DNA from: Trichobilharzia regenti
Taxonomy: Eukaryota > Platyhelminthes > Trematoda > Strigeidida > Schistosomatidae
Direction: 5' to 3'
Assembly: GCA_944472135.2 (NCBI GenBank)
Contig: OX235267.1
Coordinates: 19,141,452 to 19,205,451, forward strand
DNA length: 64,000 nt
Positions 10,998-24,932 of this stretch are shown here, piece after piece (position 1 is the stretch's first letter; each line of letters starts with the position of its first letter). Both the position numbers and the translations under genes were made by a program. The notes beneath the pieces were generated by a model, which was not told the DNA's origin, searched no databases, and saw only the letters and a program-made list of their open reading frames with translations.

Positions 10998-12461
10998 ATT
11001 GTCTGCCTGTTGTCAGTAGTATGATCCTAGGCATTGTCTCAGATAATAAATACTGAAAACTTGTCGCTTATTCTAAAGTGTTGGTTTTGTAGGGATTTTG
11101 TTTGATTGGCTGGAGGATTTCACCATGAGCTGAACCTCTGGGAAACCTGGGAGTCCTGAAAGCCTTTTCGTCCTAGTTTGGGAGTTTTTATCAGTATGCT
11201 ACATTTTTCTGACACAATAAATTGTCGAGATTAAATGTATGGCACTCAGCTATAACAATTTTGTATGCGCCTTATTTTCACTAATCCTAATGAAGCTCTA
11301 AAGTAACACATTTGTATTTTCGAATCTTTGTGAAGGCAAAAATCAAAACTAATAAATTGAATGTAATACTTTGTGATAACTTGAGTGGGCGACCTCTGAA
11401 TTGAACGTAAAACTTGAAGAATGTACATGCATTTGAAGTAGTTATTCATATTACAATATTAAAGAGGAATCTGGATTAATTTCAGCTGTTATATATTTGT
11501 TATGAAACAAAATTAGTTAGAGGTGTCAATGAAAACCAGGGGGAGTTGTACAGCTGTTTCGTCTTATTTTGAGACTCTATCGCACTGTAAGCCCACGACA
11601 TCTCCAGAGATAAAATTCTGGTCTTCAGTCATGGCCTTAACAGAAGGTGGTTTGTGACAAAAAGCGAAAGTAAACATTGAGGCACAGAAATGGCCTTGAT
11701 TTTACGAAAATCAGTAGTACACGTAGGTGATGTAACTTCGTCTAATGTAGTCATTGTTATTATTCTCACAGACAGAACTCAGTGTCGAATTAACTCTAAA
11801 TGGGACACATTCCAGATGTGTGTATCACAAGAAACGGTGGAATCTACATTCAGATTAATTTATCCAAATATTCTTTAATTCATGTCCTATGAATTCCATT
11901 ACTTTCTAGTGTCATCATATATTTACGCTGATAAAAGAATACAGTGAGTAGATAACACGGTGTGTAAGTAGGCAGCCCAAATATGTGGTAAAATTGAGTG
12001 GTTCACATAAACAAGAACGGGCTGTACACATATTAGACGGAAGTCATGTGGCACCACACTGGACTCACGGCGCAGCTCTGACGAACCGGAGAATGTTGGA
12101 CAAAGTCGAGCGAAATAAGTCCCACAAACCATGCAAGCCAAACGTTTTCATGTCCTCCATTTGCTCAGTGCACCTCATGCTTTCGCTAGCTACGAAACAC
12201 CAATTATATAAATTTGGGATTGTGAAGCACTTGGATGGCACGTTTACCTCAATGAAACTGAAAAACGGTGTATTATTTTCTTCGTTTATTTGCAATCACT
12301 TCGTCATTGACACCTGAATAACTGCATGCCATACCAATATTCTGTGTGAAATATTTCTGTTCCACATTCTATATGTGCTTATCATGCACTTGATGGAATC
12401 ATGTATGAGTCTAATTCCCATATGGAATATTATCAGATTAAATAAACTAAACCAGCTTCGC
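10998..12461 (+). repeat. 1.46-kb direct repeat, copy 2
   Basis: Direct copy of 7397-8857 with only scattered substitutions. Beyond 12461 the sequence differs from copy 1. The part from about 11278 rightward also belongs to the left arm of the large palindrome. Confidence 0.85.
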
Positions 12462-15193
12462 AAGTGGTAAATGCGAGGATGAGGACCAAACGATTGTAAA
12501 ACTTCTCACTACTGATAGGAATTTGACAGATAGTCATGTAGCCGAATAAAGGAAAATAGAAGAAATGCTTGATAACGGAAATGGTAAAGTTCATGAAATT
12601 CAATTATGACTCATTATTGTGGTGATTCGTTTGTGAATGCTCTCGGGCTAGTTAACAACCACACCACTATCCCCATTTCACACGTAGTTTCATGAAACTG
12701 TCAGCGCATAATCCCGTAGATTGAATTCTCCTAACTGTGTTTAATAAACTTCGCTCACGTATCTATCATGCGGAGATACTTCGTCAACAGAAACTGTGAT
12801 CTTTGTCTATACAAATACACCATTCAAATATTATCCTCTGAACTCCCTCATTTATTTGCTGCAAACCAATCAGACGTTTTGTCCGAACACTGGAGTGGAT
12901 ATCAACAAGACATTAGACTTTGTAACAACTAGAAATTAGGCAGAAGGTCAGAATAGAATGTCGATAGTCATATGCATGTATATGTATATGATCAACAGGA
13001 GGATCCTATGGATAGTCTCAAATAACAAATCCTGCATATTTATTTGTTTTCATCTTGCTAAGTTCGCTTCTTTCTATTTATATAATGAATTGTAGAAATT
13101 GACAGTTACATCGCTTATCCTCTTGATTTAAAATTCAGTCATTACAAGTTAATTTTGCATCTTATTTTGCCTGATACTAGTAAAACTTTGTCATGCAATA
13201 ACACGAATTTGTATTTCCATCACTTTTCAAAAGCTGAATCTGGCCTAAATGACAACCGTGGAAAATTGCCATCAGGACTGGGACAGAAACGTATTAGAAA
13301 CTCATCAAGGATATATGTTCAGCGATTTCATCCGCGAAATCTGTACATTAGCATTTATATGCATTAAAAATGTGTGTGTATGAATAAGATAAATACATAC
13401 CATATATAAGTGCATATATTCATGTACACAGATACCACTGTGAAGTATTTGAAGATGAAATCTGATATGTACCCACATGATGTGTATTTTGTTTTAGACA
13501 GTCTATTATATTTTGCTATGTGTATGTGGATCGATATTCCATTATAACTGACATTATGCTTTTGTCTGTCCACTAACTAAATAAACATGTATGACCTTGT
13601 TATCACATGACATTACAACCAATCATGCTAAGACTGGCTTTTTATTGGTTCATGTGTATTAGCCATTTTCATATATACTTTTGTACTGTATTCTGGTTCA
13701 CACATATTTCGTACATTGCGTACCATTATTATTATTATTATTTCACTCACACACTAGTGTGACATTTATTGTCCCTGTCTGGAAAGTACCAGTATCATCG
13801 TTAACCCGGTGGTCTTCTGATTTCCCTCTTCCCGCGTCAGGACTATTAACTATTCGAAGAGTACATAACATAATTGGCGACGGGGAAAACTCTATTAACC
13901 ACTCAGCAGCAGTACATAACAAAATCACCGAAGAGATGTCTTTGCAGAGCTATTCTCTCCTTCATCCCTAATAAACCACAGTAGAATACCTGCAAGTATA
14001 ATATTACTTTGCGATAACTTGAGTGGACAACCTCCGACTCTACTGCGAAACTCCAAACATATATACGGGATCAAGTTGTTCTTTGGAAAAAATAAACTGT
14101 CTTGATTATAGAAGAATTAGTGGAGCATATAAAAGATGTAATTTTTGTCTTGTAAATTTGATAGTTTTGTTATTCATACCGTACAGACCACCGAATACTT
14201 CGATTTCTCCCTGATTACAATCATTCAGTGGCATTCGGTATTCAGTCGAGTTGAACGTGTTATTACACTCTCATTCCACCCACACCAGACATAAATCATG
14301 CCAACGAACTCAAATCCCGGGATCCTCATCAGCATCTACAACAGAATATCTGCCCACTGTGTGTATACAGAAGAATACACTACAACGTATGCATCATACA
14401 AAACAGTCTTTGCCACAACTGAGGCTTGTTGAAGTCGTCGTCTTAAATACCGAAGACACTGTCCCGGTGCAAATATAACAAATCCCTTCGAAATCTAATG
14501 TTAAATTATCTACAACACAAATTAATATCATCGATTAATCATCACAAAGTGATCCAATGAGTATCCACTACTAATAACACAAACATGAGAATAAACACGA
14601 ATTTAGTCGACATCATTATTTACCACTTCTCAAATGTGTATCTTGCTTTCATAATGTTTTCAAAATTCTACAGTGCTTAGTATGAAGAGTTTTATTGCTG
14701 ATTCAAGATTCTAAGTAAATATTTATGTGTAAGAATTTCGGATCAAAGTTTACAGAGTGAGATGGATATATTTGAGCATGAGTGAGTATGGTTTTCACAT
14801 TTGATGCATGTAACCACCATTGTTATACGGTATTTTATTCACATGTAAGTTGTCCACCTCTCATGGTTTGCAGTTAGTATAATTTCATTGTCACCTGTGG
14901 AAATCCCGAAGATGTTATTATTCGTGAACCGTCTTAAAGTCAACAATTATGCATTATTTCACTATTTCCGTATACATCTGAATATCTCGTGGCGTTCACT
15001 ATCCATGAATGAAAACACACGGAAATGGTCACATTGAATTGTTTATATAACATTCTTGTAATATAAACATTGCGTATAAGTCTTATTTCGCTTATATATG
15101 CATGTAGAATAACCCATTACTTGTAAAACATGTAGAGGACTTAGTTGAAAGGGAGCTTTTTCACTTTAAGCATGGTCAGCCATTGATGTCGCC
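11278..15193 (+). repeat. Left arm of large palindrome
   Basis: The reverse complement of 22197-26109 with very few differences, for example one TTA triplet near 13740 and single-base changes. It contains part of the 1.46-kb repeat, a second diverged unit (from about 12997) and a lone LTR. The match fades at about 15193 (GATGTCGCCAC here against GATATCGCTAC). Confidence 0.9.
13563..13870 (+). mobile_element. Lone LTR with 5' leader, Gypsy-type
   Basis: A 308-bp segment starts TGTCTGTCC and ends CATAACA. It is followed by TAATTGGCGACGGGG, which resembles the LTR-to-primer-site junction of the Gypsy derivative at 26110-28119 (ATTGGCGTCGCG). About 115 bp of leader follows, then the macro-repeat resumes, so the body is missing. 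The boundary calls rest on TG..CA ends and the TTGGCGAC context. Confidence 0.5.
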
Positions 15194-15783
15194 ACGTGTT
15201 TATTGTTTTGCAGTTTGCGTTTTTTACTTCACCATTTGTAACATAAACGATTCCTTATTTTATTCATTTTAATACATAACACTTATACTCTCATTCAACG
15301 CCTTTTATTCAATGGCTATGAATAATGGTAACTCATCACTTTTGCTAGTAATCTCTTTGATGAAGAAGATTGTACGTAAATGCTGTTGCCAAGCTAGAGT
15401 AAATGGATTTGCCGAAAACAGACTATACACCCAACTATGTGTTTTTTCATCCTTCAAATGGTTACTCAATTTCTTATTCCTGAGATCATCGAGATATTCA
15501 CGATGGAATGTCTACTCATTTAAGCACTCATATGCATGAGAATTTGACATTATGTTTTATTTGAGAGAATGTTATGTGACTACCAGTCATCTGGATAAAT
15601 ATTAAGTATATGTCACATCAGTGCTTCTGCATGGTTCAGAAACATAAAATGTCCTGGAAAGCATTTCCGACAAGCCACTTCATGCCTCCATTATCACCTA
15701 CCTTCATTGGTGAAATAATCTGTCTGCCTATCGGTGATTGTACACAACAAGGAACTCCGGCAGGTAACCAGTGTAAGCACATT
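15194..15783. other. Palindrome spacer, probable 3' flank of membrane protein gene
   Basis: No supported coding region. It lies downstream of the stop codon of the minus-strand gene and may hold its 3' untranslated region. Confidence 0.35.
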
Positions 15784-18700
15784 CTAACGATAAAGATGTT
15801 GAACGTGGTGGAATTGAAGTAGGTGAATAACATAGTTTTGAAAGTCTATTAACCAAGTTAGTTGTGATCTAGATTTTGAAAATACATTAAGAGTTCGATG
15901 ATGGTAATAATGAAGTGGCTGATGAACTTTGATGAGTTCTTGCGATAAAATACAATGAAATAAAAGTGATATTACTGAGATGATGGTGGAGAAAGAGGTT
16001 TTAACTGAAGGTGTTTGAATACATAATTTAGGTTTTGTCCATATTTTATCTAAAGCATCGGCTAAACACAAGTGGATGAAACGCAAATTTTAAGGGTGAA
16101 TGAATTTGAATCTCTTAACTTTTGACGATAAATGGTCTATTATGTTCACAAATGGATGGTTTCTTCATCACATGCTCTTCTTCCACCAACCAAATCGGAT
16201 AGTGTTCATCTGCGCATTTCTAGAGAACACACCTGCAACGTACAATGTAATGTGCTCCACAGAAGCATGTTAAACTTCAGGTGCAAACATATGCTGTAAT
16301 TCATCCTTTCTGTATTGTCGAGGTGTTATTAGACATCCAAAGTACACTAACATATATTACATCCAAAGCATCCATTGTGCACAGATTTACCTGAGTAAAC
16401 CAAAAGCATTAACTTCAGTACACGATCACAAGACTGTATAATCTGATATTTCCAGACCGTAGGTATTCGTGAGAGAGTCATATTTATCCAACTATGAATC
16501 GATAAAATAATTTTTTCTTCTGTAAATCGCGTTCTGGACAAATAAAATTGGAAGATTCACTGCATAAATATTTTTCACTTAAAATTTCACAATAAGTAAT
16601 AGTTCCAATCGTAAAATTTAGAACAAGACATTTAAGCGCACAATATTGTTTCAATTAGATTTAATCCGATTAAACTTACATGTACATACATAACTTTAGA
16701 AATAATTTTTAAATATGCACCAACCAAAATCACTTGTAAATGGGAAGGGAAGATTGTGCATACAAATAATACATTCAGTCATAATAATACTAATAATTCT
16801 ATTATTTAAAAAGATTAAAAAATTGGAGCGATTTCTGGTGACAAAGATTAAAAGTTTGAGATGTAAATTGTCATATATTTTGCTGTTAACTCAAAAAAAT
16901 ACACATGTAAGTTGGTCATACACAGTGTCACATAGACATGTCGTACAAAACTCATTTGAGCCAATTTGCCAGAAGCACTACAAGCTGACAAAAGAAATGA
17001 CAACATGAATGTTCAGAATTCCAGTCATAATAAGTGATTGAACACTTTATTAAACAAAATAAATTATGTTTTAAATATGAAATATGCTTCGAAAATTAGC
17101 GCAAATGTTGTCAATCTGATACTCCTTCAAAGAATTCGGAGAAAGAAATTAGTCTGAACTTACCAAACACATAGAAGTGTTGAAGAAACCAACTGCCAAC
17201 AGTTCACAAAGGTACTAAAAAACAAATATTAAATCTAATAAATATTTGAGGGAACTGAAACGACGAATTCTACGAGTCGTCATGTATAATTCTTCTCGCT
17301 GTTATTGGACAGTGAAATTCAATAGTGAAAGGAAAATATAAGCTGCACTGATTGTTTATTCAGAGCATAAGTTAGACTGTTTGAGCGTGAATGAAAATGG
17401 CTTTAGCCTAGTTTCCTAAAAGTAGAGCGAACTAGTTAGAAGTAGTGAGATGTTGCTTTATATATGAAATTCGACGTATTTTGATTGCGTATAATACATA
17501 ATTATGTGACGTCCATGTTTTAACAGCAATACTGAGGAAGCGATTTAAAATAAGATTCCTGTATACCATATGACTTACGTAATGTGGAGATTTGACAGAA
17601 TTGCAAATCATTTACCAACCTCAGGACAAAATGTTCTATCATATATTTGTTTCATAAAGAATATATGAGTGATTGGTTGTCAATAGAGAGAGATGAACAA
17701 TAAGTTCAACAAAGATATCTTTCCAGCTATTTCATTCTCGAAAGCTACACAATCGCATTTAGTTTTCGGTTCGACTCCTTAGTTCTCCTTTTTTGTTTTT
17801 TTTATTCCTCTCAAATTTGTTCATTTCAGTGATGAAAACTACTATGTCAATTCGTTTTGGTTCTCATCTCGTGTTCATCTGTACTCATTATAAATCTGTT
17901 TTACACATAACGCAACTTTTTCTTAATCCTGTGTAGTTTTGTTTCTAAGCCTCTTATAATTTATATTCACACTTTTAGACTTTCATATCAAGTTGGAAAC
18001 TATTATCAGATTAAATCTCCATTATTGCGTAGCATTAAACAGTAATTGTATTAGTGTAAATTTATGTAAATAAATGCAATTTTACAGCTTTTTGGTATGA
18101 AATCATCGGAAAGGTATCTTTGCTGAAGTCATAGTTCTTGTCTCCTTGATGTCCTTATGAGCATTTTCCGCTATTTGATTGATTGTCGACTGATTCCAAG
18201 CTCGCTCTTTGCCATTTCATTCGCATTCTAGAAAATCTGAATGACGCTTCACATATTTGTCACAAACAGAATAATGTTTTCGAATTTTACACTTCTGGTC
18301 TTTTACCCCATGCACCTAATTCGCAGTAGAATTTTCAGATGTAGCAGATTGATGTTGATTCATTCCTTATACTTGTTTTCCCGTTTATATCAATAGATAA
18401 AACTTCATTCATCAGTCTTTACCTCCACTATTCTGTATACAACTATAAGTCGATCTTGCGACGAATTTTAGATGTCAAATCCTGGTATTTAAGTCAAAAT
18501 GGCATCCAATAGAGCATGTTGCAGACTTCAAGATTTCGACGATTCACAAATTTAGCTAATATATGTGTAAAACTTGGGCGCTGTGTTAGTAAGTAACTCC
18601 ATATTAGTTTGTTTACTAGATATATCACACAGTGAAACAGTATTATTTACTGGATGACGTTTCGAACAAAATTTATTGTTCATAATCATTTCAATTTTTG

Positions 18701-21696
18701 TCACACGACTTCGAGATTTTATTTTTATAGTTTTCTCTGTCTTCTCCTATTTGTCGTATGAGCGGTAGAGCTTTCCATATATCTGGGACAGGTGTTGAAT
18801 CATTCCTATTACATGTATTTGCAGTTGATTCGATAAACAAAGCTTCTGTTATCAATCTCTCCCTATACCCTGTGACATTAAATTTTAAAACTGTCATCCT
18901 ATCTCATCCTATTGTATGGTAGTGTGTAACTGCATGTAGTGCTATAGCTGGACTCCTCTCTAGATTTCTTATCTTATTCGGGTCAACCGGTCTAGATTTA
19001 GCTAGGTTTTTATGTTCGGTTAGTCTGACTGCCCCTGTTCTACTAGTTTGACCTATGTATTTGACCTCACAATCATTGCAAGGTATTAGATAAACTAAAT
19101 TTTGTTTTAATGCCAAACCCACAAACTCAATTAGAAACAAGCTTTGTCGGTCAAAGGATCCTGTAGAGCCGTTGAAACAAAACAAAATTTAGTTTATCTA
19201 ATACCTTGCAATGATTGTGAGGTCAAATACATAGGTCAAACTAGTAGAACAGGGGCAGTCAGACTAACCGAACATAAAAACCTAGCTAAATCTAGACCGG
19301 TTGACCCGAATAAGATAAGAAATCTAGAGAGGAGTCCAGCTATAGCACTACATGCAGTTACACACTACCATACAATAGGATGAGATAGGATGACAGTTTT
19401 AAAATTTAATGTCACAGGGTATAGGGAGAGATTGATAACAGAAGCTTTGTTTATCGAATCAACTGCAAATACATGTAATAGGAATGATTCAACACCTGTC
19501 CCAGATATATGGAAAGCTCTACCGCTCATACGACAAATAGGAGAAGACAGAGAAAACTATAAAAATAAAATCTCGAAGTCGTGTGACAAAAATTGAAATG
19601 ATTATGAACAATAAATTTTGTTCGAAACGTCATCCAGTAAATAATACTGTTTCACTGTGTGATATATCTAGTGAACAAACTAATATGGAATCACAAATTT
19701 AGCTCCCTTTAACAAAAATCGTTTATTGATCTGTCTTTTAAATGAAAGATCACAGCTAAAATCAATGTGTTTATTAAACTTTAACACTTTTATAATACGG
19801 GCTCTCACATTTATTTATTTATTAAAACATAAAATGTGGAACAAGAATTGTTTACTGTGAGGTGTGTTTGTATTTCCTTCATCCACCACAATATGAAGAT
19901 TGAAGTTTGAAATTCTACTAGAATTGTGAAATTATTCCTGTATTTCAGGTGATTACCAAAATAAGCATTGGTAGACAACAATACATTTGACATTTCAATC
20001 CACTCACTTGCATACAGTCTACAAAAATTAAAATTGTAGCAATAACAGGACAAATTATCGACAAGACTGATAATGCAATCGCTACGTGTACTTTCAATCT
20101 TTTTGTCATGAAAAGGAAAATAATTGTTAATACATCTTCCAAAATAGTGAAGTCGATTAAAATAGCACACTTTAATCCAGTGTCTTTACAGACTACCAAG
20201 CAAACACCTGCCGACCATAGTAAAAGCTGTTGGAAAATTAGTTAAACAAATATATACAAATGGAATAAATAGAACGGTCCACATACAGTTTGTATATCAT
20301 TTAAATTCTAGTGGGAGTAAAATCAGAACTGACGACACTCTGTTTAGTCTTCGTTACTTCAGTTGAATACTACTGACATGACCCTTCAAAACGAAACCGT
20401 CTGGAAAACCATTAAGTGTTATCACACTACTTTTGGAGCAAATTGTGTGACTGTGTGGCTCTATTTTTTGGGTGTTATGCATCGAAATTCAAAAGAATCA
20501 CTGCTACCTCAATGATTTTTACGAGATTTGCTTTTTAGTTGTAGCCATGTAGCTGCTGGCCAGATTCAAACCAGCATTACCATGTACTGATGTGGTAGAT
20601 GCGATCAAAGGACTTTTAGTACTGGTGGCTAACCACTTGCAGATGTGGTGTGTAGTTAGAAAAAGTGTCTCACTTTAAATTATGCTCACCGAATTCGACT
20701 AGACAAGAGTTTAGTGCATTAGGTGATTCTGAAATAATTCATTGTTTCAAATCTACATTTATTAAGTAACAGAACCGTATTCTGATAATAATAGCCACAT
20801 GGACCATGGATGAGTTTGGATAAAAGTGGTTCATTTCAACTTGCTTCATTATCTGAGTGAATTACTTTTACAATTTTGTAATAAACTGCACAATAAACAC
20901 GAACTTTTTATTGGTAAAGAACTCCAACAGATCCTTTTGAGTCTCTGAACAACTTACCAATAATGCGAGGAAGATGCGCTCAATTTTCCAGTTCCTCCTG
21001 TATTTTAAGAACAGTAATAAAGTGAGGATCGAAATAGTTGCTCTGAAATACAAATATGAAACTGTACAGTGAATTTTAATGGTAGAAACATATTAGTAAA
21101 TGGATAAATCTGCATTGGTTTATCAGATTACGCTATATTTTACCACGAGGGGAAACAGGATTATTGCCAGCATGACGGTTGGATTGTTTAAGTCCTGATT
21201 GACCTCGTTTCTTAATCACATCTTGTTCTTCTAAAATTAATATTTTTGCATTGCTTTCTGCCCTTTAATTTTTATATTGATTCTTTTGGTCAATTATCAC
21301 CCGGTTGACAGGATACTGACTCAATAGTGGTGGCATATTTATCACCTCCGGACTGGTAATTTTGTGTATTGTATTAAAATATATTTTTATAAATGGGGAT
21401 CTAAATGAAAATTGAGTATTTCTTCACCCAATTCATTTGTCTTCTGACTTAGAATCATTTCTATCATTGTATATTGGACAGTTATTATGGCTAGGAGTCA
21501 CATTATTCCATGCCTTATATGAACTGGCTGTTTTACTTCTAGTTGAACTTCCTTCTTTTAATCACTGGTTAACACTAATAGCTTTATAATCAAGTTGCAT
21601 AACTGGTTTATTTGACTCAGGTATCGAAGAATGTGGGACTCACATGCAAATAATAGCTATAACGAACCACCAATCCATCGGAAAATCTTCGTTGAT
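15784..21696 (-). CDS. Multi-exon multi-pass membrane protein gene (host), 3' part
   Basis: Minus-strand exons with good splice sites: 21644-21696 (53 nt), 20958-21042 (85 nt), 20008-20226 (219 nt), probably 17164-17214 (51 nt), 16391-16519 (or from 16536), and 15784-16061 ending in TAG. The first three join in matching phases (2, 0), as do the last two (phase 1). The link from 17164 to 16519 is unresolved, so a small exon may be missing. Donors include GTGAGT, GTAAGT and GTAAAT; acceptors are TTCTGCAG, ATTTCAG and CCAACAG. Joined exons give hydrophobic spans such as WWFVIAIIC, SILTLLLFLKY and IICPVIATILIFV, hence several membrane passes. I do not recognise the family. Upstream exons are not found. 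The gene lies in the palindrome spacer, and the 20008-to-17214 intron holds a PLE palindrome. Confidence 0.6.
18598..19110 (-). mobile_element. PLE 3' fragment, left arm of small palindrome
   Basis: Near-perfect reverse complement of 19178-19692, containing the GIY-YIG domain and the PLE terminal segment. The arms meet across about 67 bp (19111-19177). It lies in an intron of the minus-strand gene. Confidence 0.85.
18691..19185 (-). pseudogene. PLE GIY-YIG endonuclease, left copy
   Basis: The GIY-YIG type reads LVYLIPCNDCEVKYIGQTSR, with a first motif LVY and a second YIG, followed by GAVRLTEHK. The chain is open for 93 codons, is broken by one in-frame TGA at about 18900, and goes on in the same frame for 68 codons (MTVLKFNVTGYRERLITEAL) to a stop. 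In PLEs this domain cleaves target DNA for priming. No RT precedes it: the frame enters from the palindrome spacer. Confidence 0.8.
19144..19596 (+). pseudogene. PLE GIY-YIG endonuclease, right copy
   Basis: Same domain and same protein text as the left copy, including the identical TGA (19381-19383) that splits it. The shared nonsense codon means the inverted duplication happened after the mutation. The two copies diverge only in the spacer-derived N-terminal residues. Confidence 0.8.
19178..19692 (+). mobile_element. PLE 3' fragment, right arm of small palindrome
   Basis: Contains the endonuclease frame and, at about 19600-19690, the PLE terminal segment (ATTATGA, hairpin, GAAACGTCATC). 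One base near 19673 differs between arms (AGTGAACAAAC against AGTAAACAAAC). Confidence 0.85.
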
Positions 21697-22196
21697 CTGC
21701 AGAATAAAAAATTCACTATAGGTGTTTAGCGAAACAGTACTTCTTATGTTTTCCTTAAAAACACCTAATCACATGTATTAACATATAACGTCAAATTCGG
21801 ACAGTTAAATTCATTGGGAGATTATGTTTCTTTTTCAGTTAAGGGATTAACGGAGTAAAGAGTGCTTGCTTTTTGAGAATGTCACAGTGTGACTGATTAA
21901 ATTATTTTGAGATTAAAATCATCAGATTTCGTCTTATATTTCAAATATTCGACAGGTGAAACGTGAACTGAAAACACAAAATCCTGTTTAAAACAGTTAC
22001 TCCCTTTTATGAATTTAGAAAAGCAGTAAGAAGACGTAATTTGTCTGAATCGCGTAATATATTTGTGCGATAGGAAAGGGAATATATATTCCTATTGCAA
22101 GTCCATGTGTGATCAGATTGCTCGAAATGTGTTCCGCAAATATATTACACGATTCAGACAAATTACGTCTTATTTGCTATATCTAAATAAACTCTG
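21697..22196. other. Palindrome spacer, no call
   Basis: Upstream side of the first exon found for the membrane protein gene. I find no convincing further exon here. A short hyphenated inverted repeat (ACGTAATTTGTCTGAATCG and its complement, about 22034-22170) is present. Confidence 0.4.
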
Positions 22197-23520
22197 TAGC
22201 GATATCAATGGCTGACCATGCTTAAAGTGAAAAAGCTCACTTTCAACTAAGTCCTCTACATGTTTCACAAGTAATGGGTTATTCTACATGCATATATAAG
22301 CGAAATAAGACTTATACGCAATGTTTATATTACAAGAATGTTATATAAACAATTCAATGTGACCATTTCCGTGTGTTTTCATTCATGGATAGTGAACGCC
22401 ACGAGATATTCAGATGTATACGGAAATAGTGAAATAATGCATAATTGTTGACTTTAAGACGGTTCACGAATAATAACATCTTCGGGATTTCCACAGGTGA
22501 CAATGAAATTATACTAACTGCAAACCATGAGAGGTGGACAACTTACATGTGAATAAAATACCGTATAACAATGGTGGTTACATGCATCAAATGTGAAAAC
22601 CATACTCACTCATGCTCAAATATATCCATCTCACTCTGTAAACTTTGATCCGAAATTCTTACACATAAATATTTACTTAGAATCTTGAATCAGCAATAAA
22701 ACTCTTCATACTAAGCACTGTAGAATTTTGAAAACATTATGAAAGCAAGATACACATTTGAGAAGTGGTAAATAATGATGTCGACTAAATTCGTGTTTAT
22801 TCTCATGTTTGTGTTATTAGTAGTGGATACTCATTGGATCACTTTGTGATGATTAATCGATGATATTAATTTGTGTTGTAGATAATTTAACATTAGATTT
22901 CGAAGGGATTTGTTATATTTGCACCGGGACAGTGTCTTCGGTATTTAAGACGACGACTTCAACAAGCCTCAGTTGTGGCAAAGACTGTTTTGTATGATGC
23001 ATACGTTGTAGTGTATTCTTCTGTATACACACAGTGGGCAGATATTCTGTTGTAGATGCTGATGAGGATCCCGGGATTTGAGTTCGTTGGCATGATTTAT
23101 GTCTGGTGTGGGTGGAATGAGAGTGTAATAACACGTTCAACTCGACTGAATACCGAATGCCACTGAATGATTGTAATCAGGGAGAAATCGAAGTATTCGG
23201 TGGTCTGTACGGTATGAATAACAAAACTATCAAATTTACAAGACAAAAATTACATCTTTTATATGCTCCACTAATTCTTCTATAATCAAGACAGTTTATT
23301 TTTTCCAAAGAACAACTTGATCCCGTATATATGTTTGGAGTTTCGCAGTAGAGTCGGAGGTTGTCCACTCAAGTTATCGCAAAGTAATATTATACTTCCA
23401 GGTATTCTACTGTGGTTTATTAGGGATGAAGGAGAGAATAGCTCTGCAAAGACATCTCTTCGGTGATTTTGTTATGTACTGCTGCTGAGTGGTTAATAGA
23501 GTTTTCCCCGTCGCCAATTA

Positions 23521-23825
23521 TGTTATGTACTCTTCGAATAGTTAATAGTCCTGACGCGGGAAGAGGGAAATCAGAAGACCACCGGGTTAACGATGATACT
23601 GGTACTTTCCAGACAGGGACAATAAATGTCACACTAGTGTGTGAGTGAAATAATAATAATAATGGTACGCAATGTACGAAATATGTGTGAACCAGAATAC
23701 AGTACAAAAGTATATATGAAAATGGCTAATACACATGAACCAATAAAAAGCCAGTCTTAGCATGATTGGTTGTAATGTCATGTGATAACAAGGTCATACA
23801 TGTTTATTTAGTTAGTGGACAGACA
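23521..23825 (-). mobile_element. Lone LTR, right-arm copy
   Basis: The palindromic partner of the LTR at 13563-13870, three bases shorter at the TTA microsatellite. Confidence 0.5.
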
Positions 23826-24932
23826 AAAGCATAATGTCAGTTATAATGGAATATCGATCCACATACACATAGCAAAATATAATAGACTGTCTAAAACAAA
23901 ATACACATCATGTGGGTACATATCAGATTTCATCTTCAAATACTTCACAGTGGTATCTGTGTACATGAATATATGCACTTATATATGGTATGTATTTATC
24001 TTATTCATACACACACTTTTTTTAATGCATATAAATGCTAATGTACAGATTTCGCGGATGAAATCGCTGAACATATATCCTTGATGAGTTTCTAATACGT
24101 TTCTGTCCCCAGTTCTGATGGCAATTTTCCACGGTTGTCATTTAGGCCAGATTCAGCTTTTGAAAAGTGATGGAAATACAAATTCGTGTTATTGCATGAC
24201 AAAGTTTTACTAGTATCAGGCAAAATAAGATGCAAAATTAACTTGTAATGACTGATTTTTAAATCAAGAGGATAAGCGATGTAACTGTCAATCTCTACAA
24301 TTTATTATATAAATAGAAAGAAGCGAACTTAGCAAGATGAAAACAAATAAATATGCAGGATTTGTTATTTGAGACTATCCATAGGATCCTCCTGTTGATC
24401 ATATACATATACATGCATATGACTATCGACATTCTATTCTGACCTTCTGCCTAATTTCTAGTTGTTACAAAGTCTAATGTCTTGTTGATATTCACTCCAG
24501 TGTTCGGACAAAACGTCTGATTGGTTTGCAGCAAATAAATGAGGGAGTTCAGAGGATAATATTTGAATGGTGTATTTGTATAGACAAAGATCACAGTTTC
24601 TGTTGACGAAGTATCTCCGCATGATAGATACGTGAGCGAAGTTTATTAAACACAGTTAGGAGAATTCAATCTACGGGATTATGCGCTGACAGTTTCATGA
24701 AACTACGTGTGAAATGGGGATAGTGGTGTGGTTGTTAACTAGCCCGAGAGCATTCACAAACGAATCACCACAATAATGAGTCATAATTGAATTTCATGAA
24801 CTTTACCATTTCCGTTATCAAGCATTTCTTCTATTTTCCTTCATTCGGCTACATGACTATCTGTCAAATTCCTATCAGTAGTGAGAAGTTTTACAATCGT
24901 TTGGTCCTCATCCTCGCATTTACCACTTGCGA

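Noticed and set aside
16684..16697. 14-nt micro-exon that would link phase 0 to phase 2 in the spacer gene
   Set aside because: The donor is excellent but the acceptor is weak; kept only as a possibility needing transcripts.
20400..20640. Possible old tRNA-derived SINE on the minus strand (GGTTTGAATCTGG, GTGGTTAGCCACC)
   Set aside because: The B-box-like and A-box-like stretches are too degenerate and no second copy was found in the window.
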